Source of the DNA: Rhodothermales bacterium | GTDB lineage: Bacteria > Bacteroidota > Rhodothermia > Rhodothermales > UBA10348 | Assembly (NCBI GenBank): GCA_013003255.1 | Contig: JABDJZ010000171.1 | Coordinates: forward strand, 1 to 9,662 | Length of the DNA: 9,662 bases | Reading direction: 5' to 3' | In this document: in pieces, positions 1 to 7,054 of the stretch | Layout: every line of letters begins with the position of its first letter | Numbering within the stretch: the first letter of the stretch is position 1 | Made by a program: the position numbers and the translations under genes | The notes under the pieces: model-generated | The model's input: only the letters and a program-made list of their open reading frames with translations | Database searches by the model: none | What the model was told of the DNA's origin: nothing

Positions 1-925
1 TCCCATACTGGATCTGCCGGCCGTCCTCATAACCTACCATGTGCCAGAGGCCACGGATCTCGTAGCCAAAGCGACCCAGGAAGTCCACATTCTCGAATTC
101 CAGGGGCCGACGCTGATCCACCTCCACGTGCCCATCCATGTTGCCCTGCACATAGGCGGTGGTGAGTCGGTCACGGACGGCCACGGCCCACTCCGGGTCG
201 AGGTCGGCCGGGCTGAGTTCATCGGTGTACCAGACAAAGAAGCTGCGCCATGAGTCGCTGCTCACCAGCCTTCTCATCCAGACAAAGTTGGTCGTGTCGG
301 TGGCGATCACATAGTCGTGCTGGACGCTCACGGCGAAGTCGTGCGTCTCCATGAGCCGGTCTTCGACTTCGAACTGGCGTCCCTTCTCGAACATCTCCCG
401 ACCCAACCGCTGGCGGGTGATGGTATTGAAGTTGTACCGGATGCCCTCGGCATTATTTCGGACAGCCTGGGCGATGCTCTCCGCATCACGGCCTATCAGG
501 TAGTAGACCTGCTGGGCCTGGGCGAACTCGTCGCGCCGGCCCACAACGGCCACGGTGCCGTTGTTCATCACGGCCTGGGCTGCCTCCTCATCGAGAACGC
601 CTCTCATGAACTGCGACTCCCGCGTCGAGTCCGCCAGGGGTGCGGCAAAGATCACGTTCTTCTGCTTTCGGAGCAGGTTGAGCGATCGGTTGCTCACGAT
701 GCCCATTCGGCGAAGCGTGAACATGCGCTCAGGCGCGGGGAGGGTACCGATGTAGGGTCCGAGCTCGCCGCGCATGACCTCGCCGAGTTCACCATTCCAA
801 CTGGCCGAATCGGTGACCACCACGATCTCTCCTTCGCGACCAACAGCCCGCGGCCGGACGTCCAGTCCCTCGCACCCCGTGCCCAGCACAATCACCAGAA
901 GTAGAAAAAAAGCGGTGTATCTCAT
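1..925 (-). CDS. Putative DUF4837-family lipoprotein (3' end outside window)
   Basis: The frame is open from an ATG at 925 to the left edge, giving 308 residues without a stop. Residues 1-18 form a lipoprotein signal: a short basic start (MRYT), a hydrophobic stretch FFLLLVIVLG, and a permissive lipobox LGTG-C with the lipidated Cys at 18. Glu at +2 gives no inner-membrane retention signal, so an envelope location, probably outer membrane, is likely. The mature part has GREGEIVVV (29-37), NFVWMRR (213-219) and, near the edge, YEIRGLWHMVG (288-298). From memory these resemble DUF4837, a Bacteroidota lipoprotein family of unknown function whose C-terminus carries a RGLW-type motif followed by GGPF. 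The gene starts 38 bases after trpA with no visible terminator or promoter, so it may be co-transcribed with the trp genes. No role in tryptophan metabolism is evident. The gene call is secure; the family assignment is fairly likely. Confidence 0.7.
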   Translation of the reverse strand, partial: MRYTAFFLLLVIVLGTGCEGLDVRPRAVGREGEIVVVTDSASWNGELGEVMRGELGPYIGTLPAPERMFTLRRMGIVSNRSLNLLRKQKNVIFAAPLADSTRESQFMRGVLDEEAAQAVMNNGTVAVVGRRDEFAQAQQVYYLIGRDAESIAQAVRNNAEGIRYNFNTITRQRLGREMFEKGRQFEVEDRLMETHDFAVSVQHDYVIATDTTNFVWMRRLVSSDSWRSFFVWYTDELSPADLDPEWAVAVRDRLTTAYVQGNMDGHVEVDQRRPLEFENVDFLGRFGYEIRGLWHMVGYEDGRQIQYG

Positions 926-963
926 GCCAATCGGTGTCTTGGGGGTATTGCTCAGGGTCAGTC
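926..963 (-). other. trpA-lipoprotein intergenic gap
   Basis: These 38 bases separate the trpA stop (TAA) from the lipoprotein ATG. I see no inverted repeat followed by a T run, so there is no intrinsic terminator. I also see no Bacteroidota-type TAnnTTTG -7 box and no clear Shine-Dalgarno sequence. The simplest reading is transcriptional read-through from the trp operon, but an unrecognised promoter inside trpA cannot be excluded. Confidence 0.5.
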
Positions 964-1785
964 TTACTGCGTGGGCTTCCCGTACTTCAACGCGCGGACA
1001 AAGGCAGTCAGCGCCTTCGCCCGATCTGTCCCGGAGACGGCGTCGCTCCCGAACAGGTCATCAATCTTCCGGATGACCGCTGAGCCCACAATGAACCCGT
1101 CCGTGTGTTCCGAGAGCCGCATGGCGTCCTCGTGGGACGAGATGCCGAAGCCGACCAGCAGACAATTCTTGCGGACCAGGCTTCGGGCGCGCTGCAGGTA
1201 CTCGTTCACGGCATCGGTCTGCCCGTGACCGGTGCCGGTCAGTCCGGTGATGGACACGGCATAAACAAAGCCCCCGGCCACCTGGTCAACGTGCCGAATC
1301 CGGTCATCGGATGTGTTGGGTGCAATCAAGTGAACCAGGTCAATGTTGGCATCTGCTGCCGCGCCGGCGACCAGCGCACGCTCCGATGGGGGAAGGTCAG
1401 GAAGAATGACTCCATCTACTCCTGAAGAGGCCGCGGCCCTGAAAAAGTTGCTCACCCCGAAGCGTATCACCGGATTCAGATAGCCCATGAGCAGGAGTGG
1501 CGTCGTGCTGGAAGCACGAAACGCGCGGGCGGCCTCCAGGGTGGTGCGCATGGATGCGCCGGCCGCCAGGGCGCGCTCGCTGGACTGCTGGATGGGGAGG
1601 CCTTCCGCCAGCGGGTCGCTGAACGGCATTCCCAGTTCAATGAAGTCAGCGCCGCCCTCGTCAATGGCCTGGAGGATCTCGACCGTGTGTGCGGGGTCCG
1701 GGAATCCGCTGGTCACGAAGATCCCCATGGCTTTCTCGCCGCGGGTGGTGGTCTCGCGGATCCGGGTTTCGATGCGTGAAGCCAT
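964..1785 (-). CDS. trpA: Tryptophan synthase alpha subunit
   Basis: TrpA cleaves indole-3-glycerol phosphate to indole and glyceraldehyde 3-phosphate, and indole passes to TrpB in the cytoplasmic alpha2-beta2 complex. The 273-residue length is normal for this TIM-barrel family. Visible motifs are FVTSGFPD (23-30), IELGMPFSDPLAEG (49-62), GVDGVILPDLP (122-132), SITGLTGTG (178-186), and the phosphate-binding loops GFGIS (212-216) and GSAVI (234-238). The catalytic Glu (E49 in Salmonella numbering) is present as E50. The usual catalytic Asp (D60, in the ADG motif) is replaced by Glu61, codon GAA, and the following GPTIQ-like segment reads GLPIQ. The ATG at 1785 overlaps the trpB stop by one base (TGATG). 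A GGAG lies 8 bases upstream inside trpB, so coupled translation is likely. The assignment is secure; the effect of the Asp-to-Glu change is unknown. Confidence 0.97.
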   Translation of the reverse strand: MASRIETRIRETTTRGEKAMGIFVTSGFPDPAHTVEILQAIDEGGADFIELGMPFSDPLAEGLPIQQSSERALAAGASMRTTLEAARAFRASSTTPLLLMGYLNPVIRFGVSNFFRAAASSGVDGVILPDLPPSERALVAGAAADANIDLVHLIAPNTSDDRIRHVDQVAGGFVYAVSITGLTGTGHGQTDAVNEYLQRARSLVRKNCLLVGFGISSHEDAMRLSEHTDGFIVGSAVIRKIDDLFGSDAVSGTDRAKALTAFVRALKYGKPTQ

Positions 1786-2972
1786 CAGACGTACTCCGAG
1801 ATGGTGCCCATGTCCTTGTCGCCGCGTCCGCTGCAGTTCAGGACGATGATCTGGTCTGCGGTCATGCGCCCGGCCAGTTCCGGGAGAAAGGCCACGGCGT
1901 GGGCGGTTTCCAGTGCGGGAATGATGCCTTCGGTCCGGGAGAGCAGCTTCACGCCTTCGATGGCTTCCGAGTCGGTGGCCGAGACATAGGTGACGCGGCC
2001 CGCGTCCTTCAGGTAGGCGTGCTCCGGTCCCACACCCGGATAGTCGAGTCCGGCCGAAACCGAGTGGGCCAACTCAATCTGTCCATCCTCATCCTGGAGG
2101 AGGTAGCTCATCGCCCCGTGCAGGATGCCGGGTGAACCCAGCGTCAGCGTGGCGGCATGGCGTCCGTCCAGGCCTTCGCCAGCGGCCTCTACCCCGTAAA
2201 TGGCCACGTCCTCGTCCTCCAGGAAGGGATAGAAGAGGCCCATGGCGTTGGAGCCGCCGCCCACGCAGGCCACCAAGGCGTCGGGACCGCGTCCCTCGTG
2301 CTCAAGCAGCTGGGCCCGCGTCTCTTCGCCGATCACGCGATGGAAATCACGCACCAGCATCGGATAAGGATGGGGTCCGACTACGGAGCCGATGATATAA
2401 AACGTGTCGTTGACATTCGTGACCCAGTCCCGAATGGCCTCGTTGGTGGCATCCTTGAGCGTCTGACTGCCACTGGTGGCTGGCCGCACCTCGGCGCCGA
2501 GCAGCCGCATCCGCAGCACATTCAGATTCTGCCGCTCGATGTCCTCAGCCCCCATGTACACGATGCACTGAAGCCCAAACTTGGCGCAGACGGTGGCCGT
2601 AGCCACCCCGTGCTGACCGGCGCCGGTCTCCGCGATGATGCGGGTCTTGCCCATACGCCGCGCCAGCAGGATCTGGCCAATGGTGTTGTTGATCTTATGC
2701 GCCCCGGTGTGGCACAGGTCCTCCCGTTTCAGGTAAATGCGGGCACCACCGAGTTCATCGGTCAACCGGTTCGCAAATGTCAGGGGAGTGGGGCGCCCCA
2801 CGTAGTCGCGCAGCAAACCGTCCAGTTCGGCCTGAAACGCATCATCCTGCTGTGCCTCCCGATAGGCAGCCGTCAGTTCCTCGACCGCGGGGACCAGAAT
2901 CTCCGGCACGAAGATCCCGCCGTAGTCGCCAAACCGGCCTGTCTCGGTGGGGGTATCAGAAATCAGGTTCAT
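1785..2972 (-). CDS. trpB: Tryptophan synthase beta subunit
   Basis: TrpB is the PLP enzyme that condenses indole with L-serine to give L-tryptophan, in complex with TrpA. The protein is 395 residues, typical of the TrpB1 type encoded beside trpA. The start is canonical, with GRFGDYGGIFVPEIL at residues 12-26. The PLP-binding Lys is K93 in HTGAHKINN (88-96). The catalytic Glu is E115 in AETGAGQHG (114-122). The phosphate-cup loop is GGGSNA (238-243), and the pyridine-nitrogen Ser is S381 in CSGRGDKD (380-387). All key residues are intact. The ATG at 2972 overlaps the trpF stop in an ATGA junction, and the stop shares one base with the trpA start. This arrangement fits coupled synthesis of the two synthase subunits. 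Confidence 0.99.
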   Translation of the reverse strand: MNLISDTPTETGRFGDYGGIFVPEILVPAVEELTAAYREAQQDDAFQAELDGLLRDYVGRPTPLTFANRLTDELGGARIYLKREDLCHTGAHKINNTIGQILLARRMGKTRIIAETGAGQHGVATATVCAKFGLQCIVYMGAEDIERQNLNVLRMRLLGAEVRPATSGSQTLKDATNEAIRDWVTNVNDTFYIIGSVVGPHPYPMLVRDFHRVIGEETRAQLLEHEGRGPDALVACVGGGSNAMGLFYPFLEDEDVAIYGVEAAGEGLDGRHAATLTLGSPGILHGAMSYLLQDEDGQIELAHSVSAGLDYPGVGPEHAYLKDAGRVTYVSATDSEAIEGVKLLSRTEGIIPALETAHAVAFLPELAGRMTADQIIVLNCSGRGDKDMGTISEYV

Positions 2973-3628
2973 GTGCCTAGAGATGGGTTGCTCACTGCTT
3001 GGACGGCTTCTACAAACGCATCAATCCTGACGAAGTCCTTGCGCCCCGGCGCTTCCTCTACGCCACTCGACGAATCCACGGCGAAGGGCATGCAGGTTTT
3101 GATGGCCTCTCCCACGTTGTCCGGGGTCAGTCCGCCGGCCACGAACACGGGCAGGGGGAGGTCGGGGACCACGGACCAGTCAAAGGTCTCCCCGGTGCCT
3201 CCGGACTGTCCGCCCCGGGCCGTGTCCAGGAGCAGGAAGTCTGCCGATCCCTCGTAGCGTTCGGCCACTGTCAGGAGTTCCTCGGGCGTGCCGGCAGATG
3301 CGGGGCCCGATCCGCCTATGTGAATGGCCTTGATGACAGGCTTCTCGATGGTTGCGCAGTCCTCCGGCGACTCGTTTCCGTGCAGTTGGACCAGGTCAAA
3401 GCCGGCGACGCCGACGGCAGCTTCGACTTCATCCACGGGGACGTCCACGAATACTCCCACCGTCTGAGGCCCGTAAAGCCACTCGCGGATGTCGCGCACC
3501 ATCTCGGCGCCCACATAGCGGGGAGAGCCTGGGTGAAGGATGAAGCCCAGGTAGTCGGCACCCGCGCCGGCCGCGTAGCGGGCGTCGGCAAGATTCGTGA
3601 TGCCGCAGATCTTGATTTTCGTGCTCAC
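2969..3628 (-). CDS. trpF: Phosphoribosylanthranilate isomerase
   Basis: TrpF converts phosphoribosylanthranilate to CdRP, an Amadori rearrangement in the cytoplasm. The 219-residue single-domain TIM barrel has the usual KICGIT start (6-11) with catalytic base Cys8. It also has QLHGNE (81-86), the catalytic acid Asp135 in LLLDT (132-136), and the phosphate-binding AGGLTPDNV (164-172). Near the C-terminus VDSSSGVEEAPGRKD (184-198) is a small variant of the common DVSSGVE motif. The start is GTG at 3628, embedded in a GTGA overlap with the trpC stop. It places the protein only a few residues before KICGIT, as is normal. The gene is a stand-alone trpF, not fused to trpC as in enterobacteria. Confidence 0.98.
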   Translation of the reverse strand: MSTKIKICGITNLADARYAAGAGADYLGFILHPGSPRYVGAEMVRDIREWLYGPQTVGVFVDVPVDEVEAAVGVAGFDLVQLHGNESPEDCATIEKPVIKAIHIGGSGPASAGTPEELLTVAERYEGSADFLLLDTARGGQSGGTGETFDWSVVPDLPLPVFVAGGLTPDNVGEAIKTCMPFAVDSSSGVEEAPGRKDFVRIDAFVEAVQAVSNPSLGT

Positions 3629-4431
3629 GCGTCGGCTCGCTGGTCTATCAGTCGTTCAGTCTCTTCACGCAGATCCCGGAGCGCCTGGCCCGGATCCGTC
3701 TGGCGCATGAACGCCTCACCGATCAGGACGGCGTCAATCCCGGCCTCGAAAACGTCGGCCAGGTCCTCGGCAGTCCGAAGTCCGCTCTCGGCAATGGTCA
3801 CCACACCTTCCGGAGCGTGGGCCAGCACGCGCGGCGCGTGCGTCCGATCCACCTCGAACGTCCGGAGGTCGCGGTTGTTGACGCCCAGCAGGTTGACCAG
3901 GTCAAAGTCCACCCGATCCAGTTCGCGAACGTCATACAGTTCGACCAGGCACTCCAATTGCAATTCCGCAGCAGCCTGCAGCAGGTCCCGGAGGTGGGCG
4001 CGTTCGAGAACGGTGGCAATCAGGAGTACGGCATCAGCCCCGTACGCCCGGGCCTCCAACAGCTGGTATTCCTCGACAATGAAGTCCTTACGCAACAGGG
4101 GCAGGGGGCACCGCATCCGGGCTTCGGCCAGGTATTCCAGCGCACCCTTGAACTGAAGCGGCTCGGTCAGGACCGACATGCCCGCCGCGCCGGCCTCCGC
4201 GTACTGCTCGGCAATGGCTCCGGGGTCAAAATCTTCCCGGATGATCCCCTGGGACGGCGAGGCCTTTTTGGCTTCAGCCAGAATGGAGAGTCCTTCTCCG
4301 CGAAGGGCTTCGATCAGGGATCGCCTATCCGGTCGAAATCGCTGCTCCAACTCATAGGGGCTCACCTTCTTTCGACGGCGGGCCGCCTCGGACCGGGCTC
4401 CGGCTACCAGATCATCCAGAATCGTGACCAT
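3625..4431 (-). CDS. trpC: Indole-3-glycerol-phosphate synthase
   Basis: TrpC closes the indole ring: CdRP becomes indole-3-glycerol phosphate with loss of CO2 and water. The protein is 268 residues, the normal length for a monofunctional enzyme. Active-site residues are all visible: Glu53 and Lys55 in AEAKKASPS (52-60), Lys115 in LLRKDF (112-117), Glu164 in LVEL (162-165), Asn185 in GVNNRDL (183-189), and Glu215-Ser216 in IAESGLRT (213-220). The usual Lys after KKASPS is Gln61 here, outside the catalytic set. The N-terminal helical extension (1-45) is typical. The ATG at 4431 lies one base after the trpD stop (TGA-A-ATG), and the end overlaps trpF by four bases. Confidence 0.98.
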   Translation of the reverse strand: MVTILDDLVAGARSEAARRRKKVSPYELEQRFRPDRRSLIEALRGEGLSILAEAKKASPSQGIIREDFDPGAIAEQYAEAGAAGMSVLTEPLQFKGALEYLAEARMRCPLPLLRKDFIVEEYQLLEARAYGADAVLLIATVLERAHLRDLLQAAAELQLECLVELYDVRELDRVDFDLVNLLGVNNRDLRTFEVDRTHAPRVLAHAPEGVVTIAESGLRTAEDLADVFEAGIDAVLIGEAFMRQTDPGQALRDLREETERLIDQRADA

Positions 4432-4432
4432 T

Positions 4433-5461
4433 TCAATCCCCGGTGGGGCGGTGGTCGTGGCTGGCCTGGGCGAGTGCTTGCAGGCTCTTCAGAGCCGCGC
4501 CGGAATCGATGCTTGCGGCAGCGCGCGATACGCCGTCGGCGGGATTCTCCGCGATGTCGGCTGTCACGAGCGCGTAGGCGGCATTCAGCAGCACCACGTC
4601 CCGATGGGGTCCGTGGTCGCCGTCAAGGATGCGCCGGATAATCCCCGCGTTGACTTCGGCATCGCCGCCTTTCAAACTGGAAAGTGGGGCCGTCTTCAGA
4701 CCCAGGTCCTCGGGGGCAGAAACGCCTTTCACCGGCGCTGCCCCGCTCGCGTGATACGTGTAGCGTGTCGGTGCGGCGATGGAGTACTCGTCCAGCCCGT
4801 CCTCAGAGTGGACGCTGTAGACCCGTTCCCCGCCCAGACGCGAGAGGATGGTGCCCATGGTGTCGGCAACGTCTTCGGAGAAAGCGCCGAAGACCCCCCG
4901 CTGCACACCCGCCGGGTTGCATAGAGGGCCGAGAATGTTGAAGAAGGTCCGCACGGCGAGCGCGCGTCGCACCGGCATCACAAACCGGAGTGCCGGGTGA
5001 AACAGAGGCGCAAACATGAAGCCGAGTCCCGCATCGGCGATGCACTTCTCGACGGCCGCCGCAGGGAGTTCTACGAACACACCCAGCTCCCGGAGCACGT
5101 CCGCCGAACCGCACTTGGAGGACACCGACCGATTGCCGTGCTTGGCCACCGTGGCCCCGGCTCCGGCGCAGACCAGCATGGTGGTGGTCGAGATGTTGAA
5201 AGTGCCGCTGCCGTCGCCCCCGGTCCCCACCACGTCGATGGCCTTGCCGTCTTCAATGTGGACCGGGACCGCATATTCCCGCATGACCCGGGTGAAGGCG
5301 GTCAATTCGTCGATGGATTCCCCGCGTCCACGGAGACCCATCAGCAAGCCGGCCGTCTGCTCAGGAGTGGATTCGCCCTTCAGCAGGAGGTGCATGGCCC
5401 CGCTTGCCTGTTCGTCCGTGAGGGTATCTCCGGACGCAATGATCTTGAGGTATTCGGTCAA
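4433..5461 (-). CDS. trpD: Anthranilate phosphoribosyltransferase (TTG start)
   Basis: TrpD transfers the phosphoribosyl group of PRPP to anthranilate. The protein is 342 residues. It has the N-terminal helical domain and then the PRPP-binding GTGGDGSGTFNIST (79-92). The substrate loop KHGNRSVSSKCGSADVL is at 107-123. RRALAVRTFFNILGPL (165-180) and the metal-binding DGLDE (221-225) follow. The start is TTG at 5461, inside a TTGA overlap with the trpG stop. The next internal Met is residue 23 and would delete part of the conserved helical domain (EQASGAMHLLLKGE...TPEQTAGLL), so TTG is preferred. It is not fused to trpG, unlike in E. coli. Confidence 0.98.
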   Translation of the reverse strand: MTEYLKIIASGDTLTDEQASGAMHLLLKGESTPEQTAGLLMGLRGRGESIDELTAFTRVMREYAVPVHIEDGKAIDVVGTGGDGSGTFNISTTTMLVCAGAGATVAKHGNRSVSSKCGSADVLRELGVFVELPAAAVEKCIADAGLGFMFAPLFHPALRFVMPVRRALAVRTFFNILGPLCNPAGVQRGVFGAFSEDVADTMGTILSRLGGERVYSVHSEDGLDEYSIAAPTRYTYHASGAAPVKGVSAPEDLGLKTAPLSSLKGGDAEVNAGIIRRILDGDHGPHRDVVLLNAAYALVTADIAENPADGVSRAAASIDSGAALKSLQALAQASHDHRPTGD

Positions 5462-6042
5462 ACCAGGGAGCGCGACTGCACCATCAGGAGCCAGTTGGCT
5501 ACCAGTTGTGCGCCCACGCGTGTCATGAAACTCTCCGGATGAAACTGGATGCCCTCGACCGGATGGGTGTTGTGGCGGAGCCCCATCACGATGCCGTCTG
5601 CCGTTTGGGCGGTGACGGTAAGCGCGTCAGGAATCGAGTCCCCGGCAACGACAAGCGAGTGGTAGCGGGTGGCATCAAACCCCTGTTCGACACCCTGAAA
5701 AACGCCCTTTCCGTCGTGCGTCACCGGGCTGGTCTTGCCATGCATGAGCGTCGGGGCGTACGTCACTTCTGCGCCATAGACGTTGCCGATGGCCTGATGC
5801 CCCAGGCAGACGCCGAAAATCGGGGTCGAAGCGCCGAGTTCTCGTATCAACTGTTGCGTGATCCCGGCATCCTCGGGCCGGCCCGGCCCCGGTGAGATGA
5901 GAATGCCCGACGGGTCCAGCGCGCGGACTCCGTCGAGATCTATCCGGTCATTGCGGATCACCTCGACCTTCTGCCCACCGCCTGCCACCATGTGGACCAG
6001 GTTGTAGGTGAAGGAGTCGTAGTTGTCGAGAACGAGGATCAT
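5458..6042 (-). CDS. trpG: Anthranilate synthase glutamine amidotransferase subunit
   Basis: TrpG hydrolyses glutamine and passes ammonia to TrpE for anthranilate formation. The protein is 194 residues, the size of a free-standing class I amidotransferase domain. Motifs are LDNYDSFTYNLV (5-16), the oxyanion-strand ISPGPGRPEDAG (49-60), the nucleophile Cys79 in FGVCLGHQ (76-83), MHGKTS (100-105), RYHSL (126-130), and His168 and Glu170 in IQFHPE (165-170). The triad is complete. Such subunits can also serve PabB for folate synthesis (PabA/TrpG), and no separate pabA is visible here, so a dual role is possible. The ATG at 6042 lies 10 bases after the trpS stop, and the gene overlaps trpD by four bases. 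Confidence 0.97.
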   Translation of the reverse strand: MILVLDNYDSFTYNLVHMVAGGGQKVEVIRNDRIDLDGVRALDPSGILISPGPGRPEDAGITQQLIRELGASTPIFGVCLGHQAIGNVYGAEVTYAPTLMHGKTSPVTHDGKGVFQGVEQGFDATRYHSLVVAGDSIPDALTVTAQTADGIVMGLRHNTHPVEGIQFHPESFMTRVGAQLVANWLLMVQSRSLV

Positions 6043-6052
6043 CGGGCGTCGC

Positions 6053-7051
6053 CTAGTGCGTTCGTATCAGGCCGGCCGCCTCGCGGACCCGCTCCATGAC
6101 CTCGGCCGCCTTTTCGCGTCCTCGGCGACCACCCTCACGGAGGACGTCCTGGACGAAATCCGGCCGCGTCTCAAGATCCTTGCGGCGCTCGCGGGCCTCG
6201 GCAAAGTACTCGGTCATCAGTCCGAGCAATTCCTTTTTGGCGTGCCCGAATCCATATCCGCCCGCACGGTAGGCGTCGGCCACCCGCTCGCGTGTTTCGT
6301 CATCGGCAAAGAGCCGAATGAGCGCGAAGACGTTGCACGTATCCGGATCCTTGGGCGCCTCCAGCGGCGTGGAATCCGTAACGATGCTCATGACCTTCTT
6401 CTTGAGCGCCTTGCCCTCGTCAAAAATGCCGATGGTGTTGCCATAGCTCTTCGACATCTTGCGTCCGTCGAGGCCGGGCACCACGGCCACGTCATCGAGG
6501 ATGTAGGGCTCCGGGACGGGGAGCACGGGCCTCTCCTCGGAAGCGAACGTAGCGTTGAATTTCTGAGCCAGGTTGCGCGAGATCTCGATGTTCTGCTTCT
6601 GGTCCTGGCCCACCGGAACCCGCGTGCCGCCGTAGATCAGGATGTCCGCAGCCTGCAGCACGGGGTAATTGAAAAGGCCGGCGTTGGCCGAGAGCCCCTG
6701 CGCCACCTTGTCCTTGTAGGAGACCCCCTTTTCCAGCTGCGAGACCGGCGTCAGCGTGTAGAATATCCACGCGAGTTCATTGACCGCGGGCACGTCGGAC
6801 TGCAGGAACAGGGCCGCCTTGTCGGGATCGAAACCCAGTGCCAGGTAGTCCAGCGCGACGTCCAGCGAGTACTGCCGCAGTGCCGTGGCGTCGTGCAGCG
6901 TCGTCATCGCGTGGTAGTTCACGATGAAGTAGTAGGCCTCGTGGGACTTGTGCAGGGCAATATGCTGCCGCAGTGCACCGAAGTAATTCCCGATGTGGAG
7001 GATTCCCGAGGGCTGGATGCCCGAGACGATGACTGGTTTGGAGTCCGCCAA
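6053..7051 (-). CDS. trpS: Tryptophanyl-tRNA synthetase (TTG start)
   Basis: TrpS is a class I synthetase that charges tRNA-Trp using ATP. The protein is 332 residues, the usual bacterial length. VSGIQPSG (9-16) is followed by the HIGH-type signature HIGN (19-22). FNYPVLQAADILIY (127-140) and VPVGQDQKQNIEISRN (145-160) are the tryptophan/adenylate region, and KMSKS is at 198-202. The start codon is TTG at 7051. The only upstream in-frame codons are CCC and then the TAA that ends the preceding ORF, so no earlier start exists. The next Met (49) lies after HIGN and would destroy the active site. The protein is complete. Its place inside the trp operon, between trpE and trpG, is less usual. Confidence 0.97.
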   Translation of the reverse strand: MADSKPVIVSGIQPSGILHIGNYFGALRQHIALHKSHEAYYFIVNYHAMTTLHDATALRQYSLDVALDYLALGFDPDKAALFLQSDVPAVNELAWIFYTLTPVSQLEKGVSYKDKVAQGLSANAGLFNYPVLQAADILIYGGTRVPVGQDQKQNIEISRNLAQKFNATFASEERPVLPVPEPYILDDVAVVPGLDGRKMSKSYGNTIGIFDEGKALKKKVMSIVTDSTPLEAPKDPDTCNVFALIRLFADDETRERVADAYRAGGYGFGHAKKELLGLMTEYFAEARERRKDLETRPDFVQDVLREGGRRGREKAAEVMERVREAAGLIRTH

Positions 7052-7054
7052 GGG

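Noticed and set aside
2157..4156. Long plus-strand open frames at 2157-3257 and 2999-4156
   Set aside because: They are antisense to trpB, trpF and trpC, which have complete sets of catalytic motifs. The plus-strand products have no family features, and part is low-complexity Ser/Arg.
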